Shown: positions 9,976-18,211, counted from the first letter of the stretch. The stretch is 28,568 nt of DNA from a bacterium UBP2_UBA2255 (GCA_002347565.1 DDXR01000057.1:1-28568); one strand, 5' to 3'. Program-made: numbers and translations. The notes: a model not told the origin generated them from the letters alone.

Positions 9976-11112
9976 TCACTTCATCGCCTCGGCCTGGCCG
10001 AACCGCCGGCGCAGCGCGAACTCTGGGAACGGCGGCTGCTTTTCCCCGGAGCGGACGAACTCCGCCATGGCCTCGCCCATCGCCGGGCCCAGCATGAAGC
10101 CGTGGCCGCACATCCCGCCCAGCACGTAGAACCCTCCCAGCTCGGCGCGGTCCAGCACCGGGTTGCCGTCGGGCGTCATCTCGTAGCTGCCGGCCCACTG
10201 GCGGATCACCTTGACCTGGGCCAGCGCCGGCACCAGCTTCAGCATCCGTCGCGGCATCTCGGCCAGGAACTCGAACGTCGAGTCGGCCGAACGGCCGGGC
10301 ACCCGCGGCGAGGGCGAGTAGCAGCCGATGAACTGGCCGTTGTGCCGGAACTGCTGGAAGTAGCCGCCGTCGGCCCGGTAGTCCACCAGCATCGGGATGC
10401 CCAGGTACTCCACCCCCTCGGTGATCAGCGCCTCGTGGCGCTCCGGCTCGACTGGAACGTCGATGCCGGCCAGGGCGCCGACCTCCTTGGCCCACGGCCC
10501 GGCGCAGTTGACCACAACCGGCGCGTGGTGCTCCTCCCCGTTCGCCAGCTTGATCCCCGTGGCACGCCCGCCCTGGCTGAGGATCCCCGTCACTTCGCTG
10601 AACGGGTGGATGCTGCCGCCCAGTTGTTTGATCTGCTGCGCGTAACCGTTGACCACCGCGAAGGGGTAGGCCTGGCCGTCGGTCGGGCAGTACGACCCGC
10701 CCAGCAGGCCGGCGGTGTCCAGCAGCGGCACGATCTCCTTGGCCTCGGCGGCGTCGACCCAGCGCACGTCCGTCAAGCCGGCCGCCCGCTGGACCCTGAT
10801 GTTGTCGAGGAAGGCCTGCTTATTCGACTCGTCGTGCGCCAGGAACAGGTAGCCGCCCGGGTGCCAGTGGACCTCGGTGTCCAGCTCCTGGTCCATCCCG
10901 GCGAACAATTCCACGCTGCGCATCATCAGCTTGATCGAGCTGGCTGACGTGAACTGCTGGCGCACCCCGCCGATGCAGCGGCCGGTGGAGCCGGAACAGA
11001 GGTGGCCCTGCTCGAACAGCGCGACGGACAGTCTGTGCTTCGCCAGGTAATACCCCGTGGCCGTGCCGGCGATGCCGCCGCCGATGATGATGACGTCGGA
11101 AGTGTTGGCCAT
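9976..11112 (-). CDS. SoxB/HcnC/PdhB-like FAD-dependent amino-acid oxidase/dehydrogenase subunit
   Basis: This 378-residue flavoprotein of the DAO/sarcosine oxidase beta family has an ADP-binding motif at residues 11-16 (IIGGGIAGTATGYYLAK) and the family signature GRCIGGVRQQF. The C-terminal FAD region includes GNPVLDRAE and GGMCGHGFMLGPAMGE. Relatives oxidise sarcosine, glycine, proline or hydroxyproline and pass electrons to partner flavin and iron-sulfur subunits. The BFD-like gene lies just upstream; HcnA-, HcnB- and ferredoxin-like genes lie about 10 kb further up on the same strand. The substrate cannot be decided. No Shine-Dalgarno is visible, because a repeat sits only 12 nt before the ATG. 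Confidence 0.88.
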   Translation of the reverse strand: MANTSDVIIIGGGIAGTATGYYLAKHRLSVALFEQGHLCSGSTGRCIGGVRQQFTSASSIKLMMRSVELFAGMDQELDTEVHWHPGGYLFLAHDESNKQAFLDNIRVQRAAGLTDVRWVDAAEAKEIVPLLDTAGLLGGSYCPTDGQAYPFAVVNGYAQQIKQLGGSIHPFSEVTGILSQGGRATGIKLANGEEHHAPVVVNCAGPWAKEVGALAGIDVPVEPERHEALITEGVEYLGIPMLVDYRADGGYFQQFRHNGQFIGCYSPSPRVPGRSADSTFEFLAEMPRRMLKLVPALAQVKVIRQWAGSYEMTPDGNPVLDRAELGGFYVLGGMCGHGFMLGPAMGEAMAEFVRSGEKQPPFPEFALRRRFGQAEAMK

Positions 11113-11123
11113 GATGCTATCGC

Positions 11124-11182
11124 GTCATCCCCGCGCAAGCGGGGATCCAGGATCCCTGGATTCCAGCCTTCGCTGGAATGAC
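11124..11182. repeat. GTCATTCC-type interspersed inverted repeat, copy 1
   Basis: The element begins GTCATCCCCGCGCAAGCGGG and ends with the complement-like CCAGCCTTCGCTGGAATGAC. It is an overall imperfect palindrome with two inner hairpins around a central CCAGGATCCCTGG. Related copies are at 21559-21607 and 26931-27011. It lies between the BFD-like and SoxB-like genes and takes up the region where the SoxB ribosome binding site would be. Confidence 0.8.
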
Positions 11183-11186
11183 ACCG

Positions 11187-11459
11187 TTAGTGCGAATCTG
11201 CAAGCGTTTTCAGACTGACCGGCTGCAGCGGCGAGCGCTGGGTCACCGGGCGCTGGTCCGCTGGTTTCTGCCCCAGCCGGCGCGCCAGCAGCTGGTTGAC
11301 CAGCCGGCGGCAGGTGCGGCCCTGGCAGTGCCCCATGCCGGCCCGGGTCAGCCGCTTGACCTCGTCGGCCGTGGCCGCCCCCTGCGCGATGGCCTGCAGG
11401 ACCTCCTCCTCGGTGACGTCCTCGCAGCGGCAGATGATCTGGCGGGTGGTGTCAGGCAT
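11187..11459 (-). CDS. BFD-like [2Fe-2S]-binding protein
   Basis: About 90 residues. Cys10-x-Cys12 (IICRCEDVTEEEV) and Cys45/Cys50 (GMGHCQGRTCRRL) form the bacterioferritin-associated-ferredoxin type [2Fe-2S] site. In amino-acid-oxidising flavoenzyme complexes this domain is either fused to the HcnB-like subunit or encoded as a small separate protein. The frame is open to a GTG at 11468, but the ATG at 11459 gives the normal short N-terminus. The last 25 residues (after LLARRLGQ) are not part of the fold. It probably passes electrons between the SoxB-like and HcnB-like subunits. Confidence 0.87.
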   Translation of the reverse strand: MPDTTRQIICRCEDVTEEEVLQAIAQGAATADEVKRLTRAGMGHCQGRTCRRLVNQLLARRLGQKPADQRPVTQRSPLQPVSLKTLADSH

Positions 11460-11482
11460 AAGTATCACACACGCTCTGTTGA

Positions 11483-11527
11483 ACCCCGCCCTGCCCTCCC
11501 CTCGAGGGGAGGGACAAGGGGTGGGGT
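11483..11527. repeat. Long GC hairpin between module A and the BFD-like gene
   Basis: A perfect 20-bp palindrome (11494-11513, arms CCCTCCCCTC/GAGGGGAGGG) sits inside a longer imperfect stem that runs up to the stop codon of the last module-A gene. There is no T-run, so a classical terminator is not supported. It may be an interspersed repeat, a 3'-end stabiliser or an attenuator. Confidence 0.6.
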
Positions 11528-12162
11528 CACCTGATCACGTGGATCCAGTCGGTCAGCAAGAACTGCACCCGGCCGATCAGCAGCGAGACGCGGCCCATCA
11601 CCGTGTTGCCGAAGCTGGCGCCGAAGCCGACCATCAGGAACCAGATGCCGATGCTGGCCGAGACCTTGAGCGCGCCCTTGTGCTCGCGCGAGAAGAAGAA
11701 GTAGCTGAGCGTGGTCAGCACGCCGATGAACGACAGGATGCCCCAGGCCAGCCCCCAGCCTCCGGCCGAGACGTTGGAGGCGTCGGCGATGGCGCTCTGC
11801 ATCTGCTTGATGATGTCGGTCTGGATGGTGGGGGCGATCGACAGTCCGCTGCCCAGCCCCAGCCCGACCGCGATCGGGATCAGGATCAGGTGCGAGAACT
11901 TGGGCACGAACCGGAAGATGTACAGCAGGCCGATCAGCGCCGGTATCAGCAGCGGCCAGTTGCGCCCGAAGTCGGCGAACAGCGGGTTGAAGAGGTTCGG
12001 GACCAGGGCGTTGTTCCAGGCGCGGGCCATGGCGTAGCCGGCCGACATGCCGACGAACAGGTGCTCGGCGATGCGGTAGAACCAGTTCTCCTTGTAGAGG
12101 AAGGAGAAGATGGCCAGGGTCATGATGGCCGCGATCCACACCCAGGGGTCGTGCGAGAACAT
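11527..12162 (-). CDS. Module A M1: conserved polytopic membrane protein
   Basis: This 211-residue protein has about six hydrophobic segments (roughly residues 7-25, 30-48, 68-86, 90-108, 135-158, 172-200). It starts DPWVWIAAIMTLAIFSFLYK, shared with its two paralogues at 14941-15582 and 18228-18863. Conserved features are an AEHLF motif at the start of helix 2, the charged loop FSREHKGALKVS, and the last helix GIWFLMVGFGASFG. Function is unknown, and I could not place it in a named transporter or respiratory subunit family. The ATG has a strong GGAGGG upstream. It is the last gene of the twelve-gene array. In this copy the loop before helix 5 reads ADASNVSAG, differing most from the other two. 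Confidence 0.85.
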   Translation of the reverse strand: MFSHDPWVWIAAIMTLAIFSFLYKENWFYRIAEHLFVGMSAGYAMARAWNNALVPNLFNPLFADFGRNWPLLIPALIGLLYIFRFVPKFSHLILIPIAVGLGLGSGLSIAPTIQTDIIKQMQSAIADASNVSAGGWGLAWGILSFIGVLTTLSYFFFSREHKGALKVSASIGIWFLMVGFGASFGNTVMGRVSLLIGRVQFLLTDWIHVIR

Positions 12163-12180
12163 GATTCGTTGCCCTCCTTC

Positions 12181-13029
12181 CTATTTCGGCTGCGCGTTCT
12201 TCTTGGCCACGAAGTAGCCGATGTTGCCCAGCACGATGAACCCCATGATCAGCAGGTGCACGATCGACACCGCGTCCATGCCCTTGCCGGCCACCCGGGG
12301 CACGCTGGTGTAGCCGCGCTGCTGGTTGAGGTACTCGTAGTCGCTGGCGCCCTTCATGCCGTTGAGCAGGCCGACCATCTGGCCCGACTGCAAGAATGGG
12401 TAGTAGTCGGCCGAGCTGACCGCGGTGCAGCCGGCTCCTACCCTGGCCTTGTAGCGGGCCCCGGCGAAGATCACCCACGAGTTGATGACCGCGCTGCCGG
12501 CGATGTCCACCACCAGCGGGATGTCGGCGTAGTTGCGGACGTCGGCCATCATCGGCAGGCTGTCGATCGGGGTGCCGTAGGCGTCGGTCGGGTAGGCCTG
12601 GCGGATGTTCTCGCCGATCGACATGATGACGATGGCGGCGCCGACCTTGTAGCCCAGGAACACGTAGTCCCGGCCATAGGCCGCGCCGTACTCCGGCGCG
12701 ATCTGGCGCAGGGCGTCCTCGGCCAGTCCGGCCCCGGTGGGGTCCAGCGTCATCACGATCAGGCGCACCTTGCGGGCCAGGCAGTGCCGCACCATCGCCC
12801 GGAACATCGGGTCCAGCTCGGGCATCATCGACGGGCTGTAGTCGGCCGAGATCAGCACCGGCTGGGAATTGGGCTGGATCCGCTCGACGGCCTCGAACAG
12901 CTGCAGGCTGTACTTGCCGGGCTTGTCGGGCAGGCCCATCCGGGACAGCAGCGGGACGATCACCGCCAGCGCCACCAGCAGGAAGATCCAGCGGCGGTCG
13001 ATCTGCGACAGTTTCTCGAAGAACTTCAT
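12181..13029 (-). CDS. Module A M2: membrane-anchored protein with a conserved soluble domain
   Basis: This 282-residue protein has one hydrophobic helix near each end (about residues 14-32 and 255-275). Positive residues before the first and after the last (IDRR at the start, AKKNAQPK at the end) put the middle domain outside the cytoplasm. That domain has motifs shared by all three M2 proteins: DY-[SD]-P, ELDPM, a following RHC-x-ARK/ARG, YGTPIDSLPMM, VRNYADI, and SSADYYPFLQSGQ. The fold looks alpha/beta. No family function is recognised. The start overlaps the M3 stop in ATGA. The 458-codon open frame above it is simply unbroken upstream; the ATG at 13029 matches the paralogues. Confidence 0.85.
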   Translation of the reverse strand: MKFFEKLSQIDRRWIFLLVALAVIVPLLSRMGLPDKPGKYSLQLFEAVERIQPNSQPVLISADYSPSMMPELDPMFRAMVRHCLARKVRLIVMTLDPTGAGLAEDALRQIAPEYGAAYGRDYVFLGYKVGAAIVIMSIGENIRQAYPTDAYGTPIDSLPMMADVRNYADIPLVVDIAGSAVINSWVIFAGARYKARVGAGCTAVSSADYYPFLQSGQMVGLLNGMKGASDYEYLNQQRGYTSVPRVAGKGMDAVSIVHLLIMGFIVLGNIGYFVAKKNAQPK

Positions 13030-13667
13030 TTTCCGCCTCCTCCCAGCCAGCTGCGTTCGATGCCCAGGATGATCTTGAGCGCCGTGGCGGTGGCCCCCAG
13101 GCCGATGCCGAACAGGATGCCGCGCTTGGACGCCATGTTGGGGACCATCATCACCCACTCGGCGATGTCCGGGATCCGGTGCCACAGCATGGCGCCGAAG
13201 GGGATGATCCCCAGCATCACCACGAACCCGGACACCAGCAGCACCGTGGCCTCGCGGGAGCGGGCCCGGAAGGCGCGGTAGGACGCCGAGGCCATGTAGA
13301 AGGCCAGGATGGCGAACATGGCCGAGTCCATCGGCGCCTGGACGAACAGGAACAGGCGGGTGTAGGCGTCGTTGGCCCACCCCATCCGGAAGCTGGGCCC
13401 GCCCAGGATCCCCAGCCCGCCCATCACGGCGATGCCGGCCAGGGTCACCCAGCTGTTCCACCACCCCTCCTTGCGGCGCTTGATCTTGAGGGCGTGGTGG
13501 TTGATCAGGCTGCCCAGCGCCAGCACCATGGCGAAGCTGCTCATCACCAGCCACCACTGGAGGGTGGTCTGGTAGGTGACCTCCGAGGCGCGGCTGGGCA
13601 CGAAGAACTGGATGGTGAAGAAGATGCCCAGCACCAGCACGATCAGCAGCGGCAGTTTTTGCTTCAT
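13026..13667 (-). CDS. Module A M3: conserved polytopic membrane protein
   Basis: This 213-residue protein has about six hydrophobic segments, starting with a signal-anchor-like KLPLLIVLVLGIFFTIQFFVPS. The strongest shared motif is FYMASASYRAFRARSREA, where a helix ends in a basic loop. A second is VPNMASKRGILFGIGLG near residue 170, and the C-terminus is IERSWLG. Paralogues are at 16438-17061 and 19731-20351. Function is unknown. The ATG has GGAGG 7 nt upstream, and the stop overlaps the M2 start. Compared with the other copies, the loop after helix 3 is longer (SFRMGWANDAYTR). Confidence 0.85.
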   Translation of the reverse strand: MKQKLPLLIVLVLGIFFTIQFFVPSRASEVTYQTTLQWWLVMSSFAMVLALGSLINHHALKIKRRKEGWWNSWVTLAGIAVMGGLGILGGPSFRMGWANDAYTRLFLFVQAPMDSAMFAILAFYMASASYRAFRARSREATVLLVSGFVVMLGIIPFGAMLWHRIPDIAEWVMMVPNMASKRGILFGIGLGATATALKIILGIERSWLGGGGK

Positions 13668-13680
13668 GTCATTTCCTCCG

Positions 13681-14862
13681 TCAGTCGATGGACAGCAGCC
13701 TGAGCACGAACTGCCGCAGGCCCGGGCCGGACAGGGCCAGGGCGGCGCCCGCCACCAGCAGCAGGCCGACCAGGGCCTTGCTCCAGTCCTGGGCCTTGAG
13801 GGTGCCGATCAGCATCGGCTGCTTTCCCAGGTAGGCGCTGGCCGCGTACAGCTCCTCGCCCATCAGGGTGTAGTCGCAGGCCGTGATGAAGAACGGCAGC
13901 TGGGTGATGGAGTCGGTGCCGGCGATCTGGATGGCGCCGGTGGCGGCGCCGGTCTCGGCCAGCACCAGCGACTCGGCGTAAAAGTAGCCCATGAAGAAGT
14001 TGGTGGCCGGACGCTCCCGGGCCATGATGCCGTTGACGCCCGAGGTGTAGCCCATCTGGCTGTCGGTGAGGTAGAACACCGAATCGTGGTTGTAGGCGTC
14101 GGGCCGGCCGATCTCGGCGTAGGCCTCCTTGACGATGGCCTCGGCCACGGTGTAGACGATGGGGTCGCGGTTGGGCACCACCAGCGGCGTGTCGTACTCG
14201 GCCGCCTTCTTGGCCACCTGGCCCAGGATGTTGAGCGCCGCCAGGGTCGAGATGCTGGTGACGGGGTCCATGCCCGGGCAGAACAGGATCGGCTTGCCCA
14301 TCTCGGTGGCGCGGCCCACCGCCTCCTCCACCGCGGCCAGGCCGGCGATGCGGCGGATGAACAGGTGCCGCCCCCGCCGCGCCCCCTGGATGAAGTAGAT
14401 CACGATCAGGGTGAACAGCAGGGTGCCCACCAGGGCGTTGGTGCGGGCCGCGTTGTACCACTGCTGGCTGGACCGGGCCGGTCCGGCCGCCGCGACCTCG
14501 CTGGGCGCGATGCCGGCGCCCACCGCCCGCACCCGGTAGAAGAAGTCGCGGCCGTCCCGGGGCACCGCCTGGTCGTCGAACGAGCCGAATCCGGACGGCA
14601 CGTAGCCGACCTTGGCATACGGCCCCTCGGCGGACTCGGCCCGCAGTATCTCGTACCCCTCGACGCCCAGCGCCTCGTCCGGTGACGGCCTCCAGGTGAG
14701 CGAAATGGACTGTCCCGCGTCGTTCGGCGTGTCGCCGGCCGCCAGGTCGGACGGCGGAGCGACGGTCGCCGGCTGGGGCGGCGGCGCGGCCGCCGGGCCC
14801 GGGATGGCCGCGGCCCAGGCCGTCCACAGCAGGACCAAACCGGCCAGTGCGATTGTTCGCAT
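13681..14862 (-). CDS. Module A M4: fn3 domain plus conserved membrane-linked alpha/beta domain
   Basis: About 393 residues. Order: signal peptide (MRTIALAGLVLLWTAWAAA), a Pro-rich linker, one fibronectin type III domain (about 40-130, with ISLTWRPSPDE and FFYRVRAV), a transmembrane helix (about 145-163), basic residues RRGRHLFIRR that place what follows in the cytoplasm, an alpha/beta domain, and a final hydrophobic segment. The alpha/beta domain carries AVEEAVGRATEMGKPIL, LNILGQVAKKAAEYDTPL, GAATGAIQIAGTD and TACDYTLMGEELYAASAYL, nearly unchanged in all three paralogues. From memory it resembles a DUF6754-type domain of unknown function; this is not checked. The ATG at 14862 has GGAGAG upstream and matches the paralogues. 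Confidence 0.85.
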   Translation of the reverse strand: MRTIALAGLVLLWTAWAAAIPGPAAAPPPQPATVAPPSDLAAGDTPNDAGQSISLTWRPSPDEALGVEGYEILRAESAEGPYAKVGYVPSGFGSFDDQAVPRDGRDFFYRVRAVGAGIAPSEVAAAGPARSSQQWYNAARTNALVGTLLFTLIVIYFIQGARRGRHLFIRRIAGLAAVEEAVGRATEMGKPILFCPGMDPVTSISTLAALNILGQVAKKAAEYDTPLVVPNRDPIVYTVAEAIVKEAYAEIGRPDAYNHDSVFYLTDSQMGYTSGVNGIMARERPATNFFMGYFYAESLVLAETGAATGAIQIAGTDSITQLPFFITACDYTLMGEELYAASAYLGKQPMLIGTLKAQDWSKALVGLLLVAGAALALSGPGLRQFVLRLLSID

Positions 14863-14940
14863 GCGACTCTCCATGCTTGTGGTGGTTGTGCTGATGATCG
14901 ACGATTCAGCGTGCATTGTAGTCTTTTGCGCGACAGGATG

Positions 14941-15582
14941 TTACTTGATCAAGTGGATCCATTCCGTGAACATGAACTGCAGCCGCCCGATCAGCAGCGA
15001 AACCCGCGCCATCACGGTGTACCCGAAACTGGCGCCGAACCCGATCATCACGAACCAGATCCCGATGTGGGCCGAGACCTTGAGGGCGCCCTTGTGCTCG
15101 CGGGAGAAGAAAAAGTAGGTGATGGTGCAGATCACGCCGACGGCGATCAGGATGCCGACGGCCAGCCCGGTGTAGGGATCCCACGGGTTGCGGAACATCG
15201 AGGTGTTGATCATGGTGCCCTGCATCTGCCTGATGATGTCGGCCTCGATGGTCAGCGGCAGGGCGATGCCGTTCCAGATCCCCAGGGTGATGGCGATGGG
15301 GATCAGCATCAGGTGGGAGAGCTTGGGGATGAACCGGAACAGGTACAGCAGGCCGATGGCGAACGGCACCAGCAGCACCCAGCGGTGGTCGGCCAGCACC
15401 GGGTTGAGCAGGTACGACCGGACGATGTTGTTGTAGTAGATGACGATCAGGTACCCCACCGACAGCCCGGTGAACAGGTGCTCGGCGAACTTGAACAGCG
15501 GGTTGTCCTTGTAGAGGTAGGAGAAGATGAAGAGGCTGAGCAGCGCGGCCAGCCACACCCAGGGATCGGTCGACATCGTCAT
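14941..15582 (-). CDS. Module B M1: conserved polytopic membrane protein
   Basis: This 213-residue protein is the middle copy of the DPWVW family, with about six hydrophobic segments. It keeps LYKDNPLFKFAEHLFTGLS, FSREHKGALKVS and GFGASFGYTVMARVSLLIGR. The sequence is closer to the module C copy than to module A; for example both have YTVMAR and a QMQGT segment before helix 5. The start overlaps the M2 stop in ATGA; an inner ATG at 15576 is also possible. Seventy-eight bases without a visible signal separate it from module A. Function is unknown. Confidence 0.85.
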   Translation of the reverse strand: MTMSTDPWVWLAALLSLFIFSYLYKDNPLFKFAEHLFTGLSVGYLIVIYYNNIVRSYLLNPVLADHRWVLLVPFAIGLLYLFRFIPKLSHLMLIPIAITLGIWNGIALPLTIEADIIRQMQGTMINTSMFRNPWDPYTGLAVGILIAVGVICTITYFFFSREHKGALKVSAHIGIWFVMIGFGASFGYTVMARVSLLIGRLQFMFTEWIHLIK

Positions 15583-16436
15583 GCCCCCCCTTGCGGATTC
15601 TTCGGTTTGGCGCGGCGGGCCGCGAAGTACCCGACGTTGCCCATCACGATCAGGGCGATCAGCAGCAGGTGCGACGCCGAGATGGCGTTCATCGCCCGGC
15701 TGGCCAGCCCCTTGGCCGGCGCGTAGCCCCGCTCGACCACCAGCTGCTCGTATTCGGCCGCACCCTTCATCCCCGAGAGCTGGCCCGCCAGCTGCCCGGT
15801 CTGGAGGAACTGGTAGAAATCCGGGGCCATCACCGCGGTCACGCCGGCCCCCAGCCGGACGTGGTAGCGGGCTCCCATGTAGACGATCCAGCTGTTGAGG
15901 ATGCTGCTGCCGGCCAGGTCGATCACCAGCGGGATGTCGTCGTAGTTGCGGATGCCCCGCATCATCGGCAGGCTGTCGAACGGCCGCCCGTAGTGGTCGA
16001 CCGGCAGCGCCCGGCGCGCGTTCTCGCCGAAGTAGATCATCGACAGGAACAGCTTGTAGCCGAAGTAGCAGTAGTCCTCCCCGATCCGCTTGCCGTGCTC
16101 GGCGGCGGCCCGCGCCATCGCCCGCTCCCCCAGCGCCGCGCCCTGGGCGCCGGTGGTGACGCCGACCACCCGGATGCCGCGGGCGAAGCAGTGCCGCAGG
16201 ATGGCCGTGGCCATCGGGTCCAGCTCGGGCATGATCTGGGGGTCGTAGTCGAACACCAGCATCAGCGGCTGGCCGCCCGGCGGGATGCGGTCCACCGCCT
16301 CGAACAGGTCGCGGGTGCTGCGGTCGACGTGGAACCGGACGTTGAATGAGACGATCATCGGGACGACCACCGCCAGGGCCAGCAGCAGGTAGACCACGCG
16401 GCGGTCGATCTTGCTGAGTGCGATCAGGAACTTCAT
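15579..16436 (-). CDS. Module B M2: membrane-anchored protein with a conserved soluble domain
   Basis: This 285-residue protein has terminal helices at about residues 14-32 and 248-268 and a predicted extracytoplasmic middle domain. Family motifs present are VFDYDPQIMPELDPM, AILRHCFARGIRV, YGRPFDSLPMM, IRNYDDIPLVIDLAGSS and MAPDYYQF-like (here APDFYQFLQTGQ). The His-Cys pair in RHCFAR is kept in all copies and could be functional. The first helix is preceded by SKIDRRVVY and the protein ends in ARRAKPKNPQGGA, both consistent with cytoplasmic ends. It starts 1 nt after the M3 stop. No function is recognised. Confidence 0.85.
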   Translation of the reverse strand: MKFLIALSKIDRRVVYLLLALAVVVPMIVSFNVRFHVDRSTRDLFEAVDRIPPGGQPLMLVFDYDPQIMPELDPMATAILRHCFARGIRVVGVTTGAQGAALGERAMARAAAEHGKRIGEDYCYFGYKLFLSMIYFGENARRALPVDHYGRPFDSLPMMRGIRNYDDIPLVIDLAGSSILNSWIVYMGARYHVRLGAGVTAVMAPDFYQFLQTGQLAGQLSGMKGAAEYEQLVVERGYAPAKGLASRAMNAISASHLLLIALIVMGNVGYFAARRAKPKNPQGGA

Positions 16437-16437
16437 G

Positions 16438-17061
16438 CTACTCGCTGCCTCCCAGCCAGCTGCGCTCCAGGCCGAGGATGATCTTGAGGATGGTGGCGGC
16501 GCTGCCCAGGCCGATGCCGAAGGTGATGCCCCGCTTGGACGCCATGTTGGGGACCTGCATCATCCACTCGGAGAGGCCGGGCAGGCCCCGCCACAGCGCC
16601 GCCCCCACCGGGATCAGCCCCAGCATCACCACGAAGGCCGACAGCAGCAGCACCGTGGCCTCGGGCGAGCGGGCCCGGAAGGCGCGGTAGGCGGCCGACG
16701 TCATGTAGAACGCCAGGATGGCGAACATGGTCGACTGCATCGGCGCCAGGGCGAAGGTGAACAGGTTCATGAACAGCCCGCCCTCGCTGATACCGCCGGA
16801 GAAGCCGATGGCCGTCATCACCGCGGCCGCTCCCAGGTACACCCAGCTGTAGCCCCAGCCCTTGCGGCGCTGCCGGATCCGCACCACGTGGTGCCGCACC
16901 AGGCTGTCGACGGCGATGGCCAGGGCCGGGATGCTGATGATGATGTCCCATTCCAGCGTGGTGTCGTACAGCCGCTGGGACAGCCGGCTGGGGACGAAGT
17001 ACTGGACGGCGAACAGCACGCCCAGCACCAGGACGATCGCCAATGGCACGTTCTTCTTCAT
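16438..17061 (-). CDS. Module B M3: conserved polytopic membrane protein
   Basis: This 207-residue protein starts MKKNVPLAIVLVLGVLFAVQ, then has further hydrophobic segments at about 38-58, 74-92, 100-120, 130-152 and 175-195. It keeps FYMTSAAYRAFRARSPEATV, VPNMASKRGITFGIGLG and the C-terminal LERSWLG. A basic loop VRIRQRRKGW follows helix 2, at the same place as KIKRRKEGW in module A. The gene is 7 nt downstream of M4 and 1 nt upstream of M2, so cotranslation is likely. Function is unknown. Confidence 0.85.
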   Translation of the reverse strand: MKKNVPLAIVLVLGVLFAVQYFVPSRLSQRLYDTTLEWDIIISIPALAIAVDSLVRHHVVRIRQRRKGWGYSWVYLGAAAVMTAIGFSGGISEGGLFMNLFTFALAPMQSTMFAILAFYMTSAAYRAFRARSPEATVLLLSAFVVMLGLIPVGAALWRGLPGLSEWMMQVPNMASKRGITFGIGLGSAATILKIILGLERSWLGGSE

Positions 17062-17068
17062 CGCGGCC

Positions 17069-18211
17069 TCACTTGATGCCGAACCAGCCGGAGAAGACGT
17101 CGCTGCGGAACGCCAGCGCCGCCAGGCTGCCGACCGCCACCAGCAGGATGATCAGCACCTTGCCGAAGTCCTGGGCCTTGATGGTGCCGACCAGCAGCGG
17201 CTCCTGCGACAGGTAGGCGCTGGCCGCGTACAGCTCCTCGCCCATCAGGGTGAAGTCGCAGGCGGTGATGAAGAACGGCAGCTGGGTGATCTGGTCGGTG
17301 CCGGCGATCTGGATGGCGCCGGTGGCGGCGCCGGACTCGGCCAGCACCAGGGCCTCGGCCGCGTAGTAGCCCATGAACAGGTTGGTGGCCGGCCGCTCCC
17401 GGGCCATGATGCCGCTGAGGGCGGCGGCGTACCCCATCTGGTCGGAGGTGACGAAGTACACCATGTCGTCCGAGAACAGGTCGGGCCGCCCCTTGGCGGC
17501 GTACGACTCCTTGACCACCTCGCGGGCCACGGTGTGGACGATGGGCTCGCAGGTGGGCACCACCAGCGGCGTGCCGTACTCGGCGGTCTTCCTGGCCACC
17601 TGGCCCAGGATGTTGAGCGCCGCCAGCGTCGAGATGTAGTCGAGCAGCCCGATGCCCAGGCAGTACAGGATCGGCCGCCCCATCTCGGTGGCGCGGCCCA
17701 CCGCCTCCTCCACCGCGTCCAGCCCGGCCAGGCGGCGGATGAACAGGCGGCCGCGCCGGGCCCGCTCCAGGAACACCAGCACCATCGCCACGAACAACGC
17801 GGTGGCGACCAGCACGTTGGCCTTGCCGGCCTTGAACCACTGCTCCCTGGCGCGCGCCGGGCCGGCCTCGGCCGGGGCCGAGGCCGCGCCGTCCGCGTCG
17901 ACCGCCGCCACCCGGTAGCGGTAGTCGATCCCGTCCGCCGCCTCGCCGTCGTTGTAGGCGGTGTTGCCGCGCGGCACCTGGCCGACCGGCTGGAACCGGC
18001 CCGTGTCCCCCGCCGCGCGGTGGACCTCGTAGCCCGCCAGCCTGGTCCCGGCGTCGTCCGGCGACAGCCGCCACTCGACGGTGATGCTGCCCCCCTGGTC
18101 GTCCGGCGTGTCGTAGGCCCGGGCGTCGCCGGGCGGGGCCGGCGCCGCCCCCAGCGGGCCGGCCAGTGCCAGCAGCAGGGCCAGGGCGATGGGACCGGTG
18201 GCGCGCGTCAT
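17069..18211 (-). CDS. Module B M4: fn3 domain plus conserved membrane-linked alpha/beta domain
   Basis: This 380-residue protein starts with a signal peptide (MTRATGPIALALLLALAGPL), cleaved perhaps after GAAPA. An fn3 domain follows (ITVEWRLSPDDAGTRLAGYE to YRYRVAAV), then a helix (VLVATALFVAMVLVFLE), basic residues RARRGRLFIRR, and the conserved domain with GRATEMGRPILY, NILGQVARKTAEYGTPLVVP and ACDFTLMGEELYAASAYL. The last hydrophobic stretch (IILLVAVGSLAALAF) may be a second helix. The ATG has GAGG 5 nt upstream. It starts 16 nt after the stop of module C M1, which supports one transcript across modules. Confidence 0.85.
   Translation of the reverse strand: MTRATGPIALALLLALAGPLGAAPAPPGDARAYDTPDDQGGSITVEWRLSPDDAGTRLAGYEVHRAAGDTGRFQPVGQVPRGNTAYNDGEAADGIDYRYRVAAVDADGAASAPAEAGPARAREQWFKAGKANVLVATALFVAMVLVFLERARRGRLFIRRLAGLDAVEEAVGRATEMGRPILYCLGIGLLDYISTLAALNILGQVARKTAEYGTPLVVPTCEPIVHTVAREVVKESYAAKGRPDLFSDDMVYFVTSDQMGYAAALSGIMARERPATNLFMGYYAAEALVLAESGAATGAIQIAGTDQITQLPFFITACDFTLMGEELYAASAYLSQEPLLVGTIKAQDFGKVLIILLVAVGSLAALAFRSDVFSGWFGIK

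Noticed and set aside
9976..11112. Calling the complex hydrogen cyanide synthase (HcnABC)
   Set aside because: Family similarity alone does not separate cyanide synthesis from proline, hydroxyproline, sarcosine or opine oxidation, and the separate 4Fe-4S ferredoxin and BFD genes fit dehydrogenases of amino-acid catabolism better.
11483..11527. Rho-independent terminator after module A
   Set aside because: The stem is strong, but no T-run follows on the transcribed strand, so it is recorded only as a hairpin/repeat.
11527..12162. M1/M3 as NADH dehydrogenase or cytochrome subunits
   Set aside because: Although they lie near redox genes, I see no quinone-, haem- or iron-sulfur-binding motif in M1 or M3, and the helix pattern does not match known Nuo/Mrp subunits by eye.
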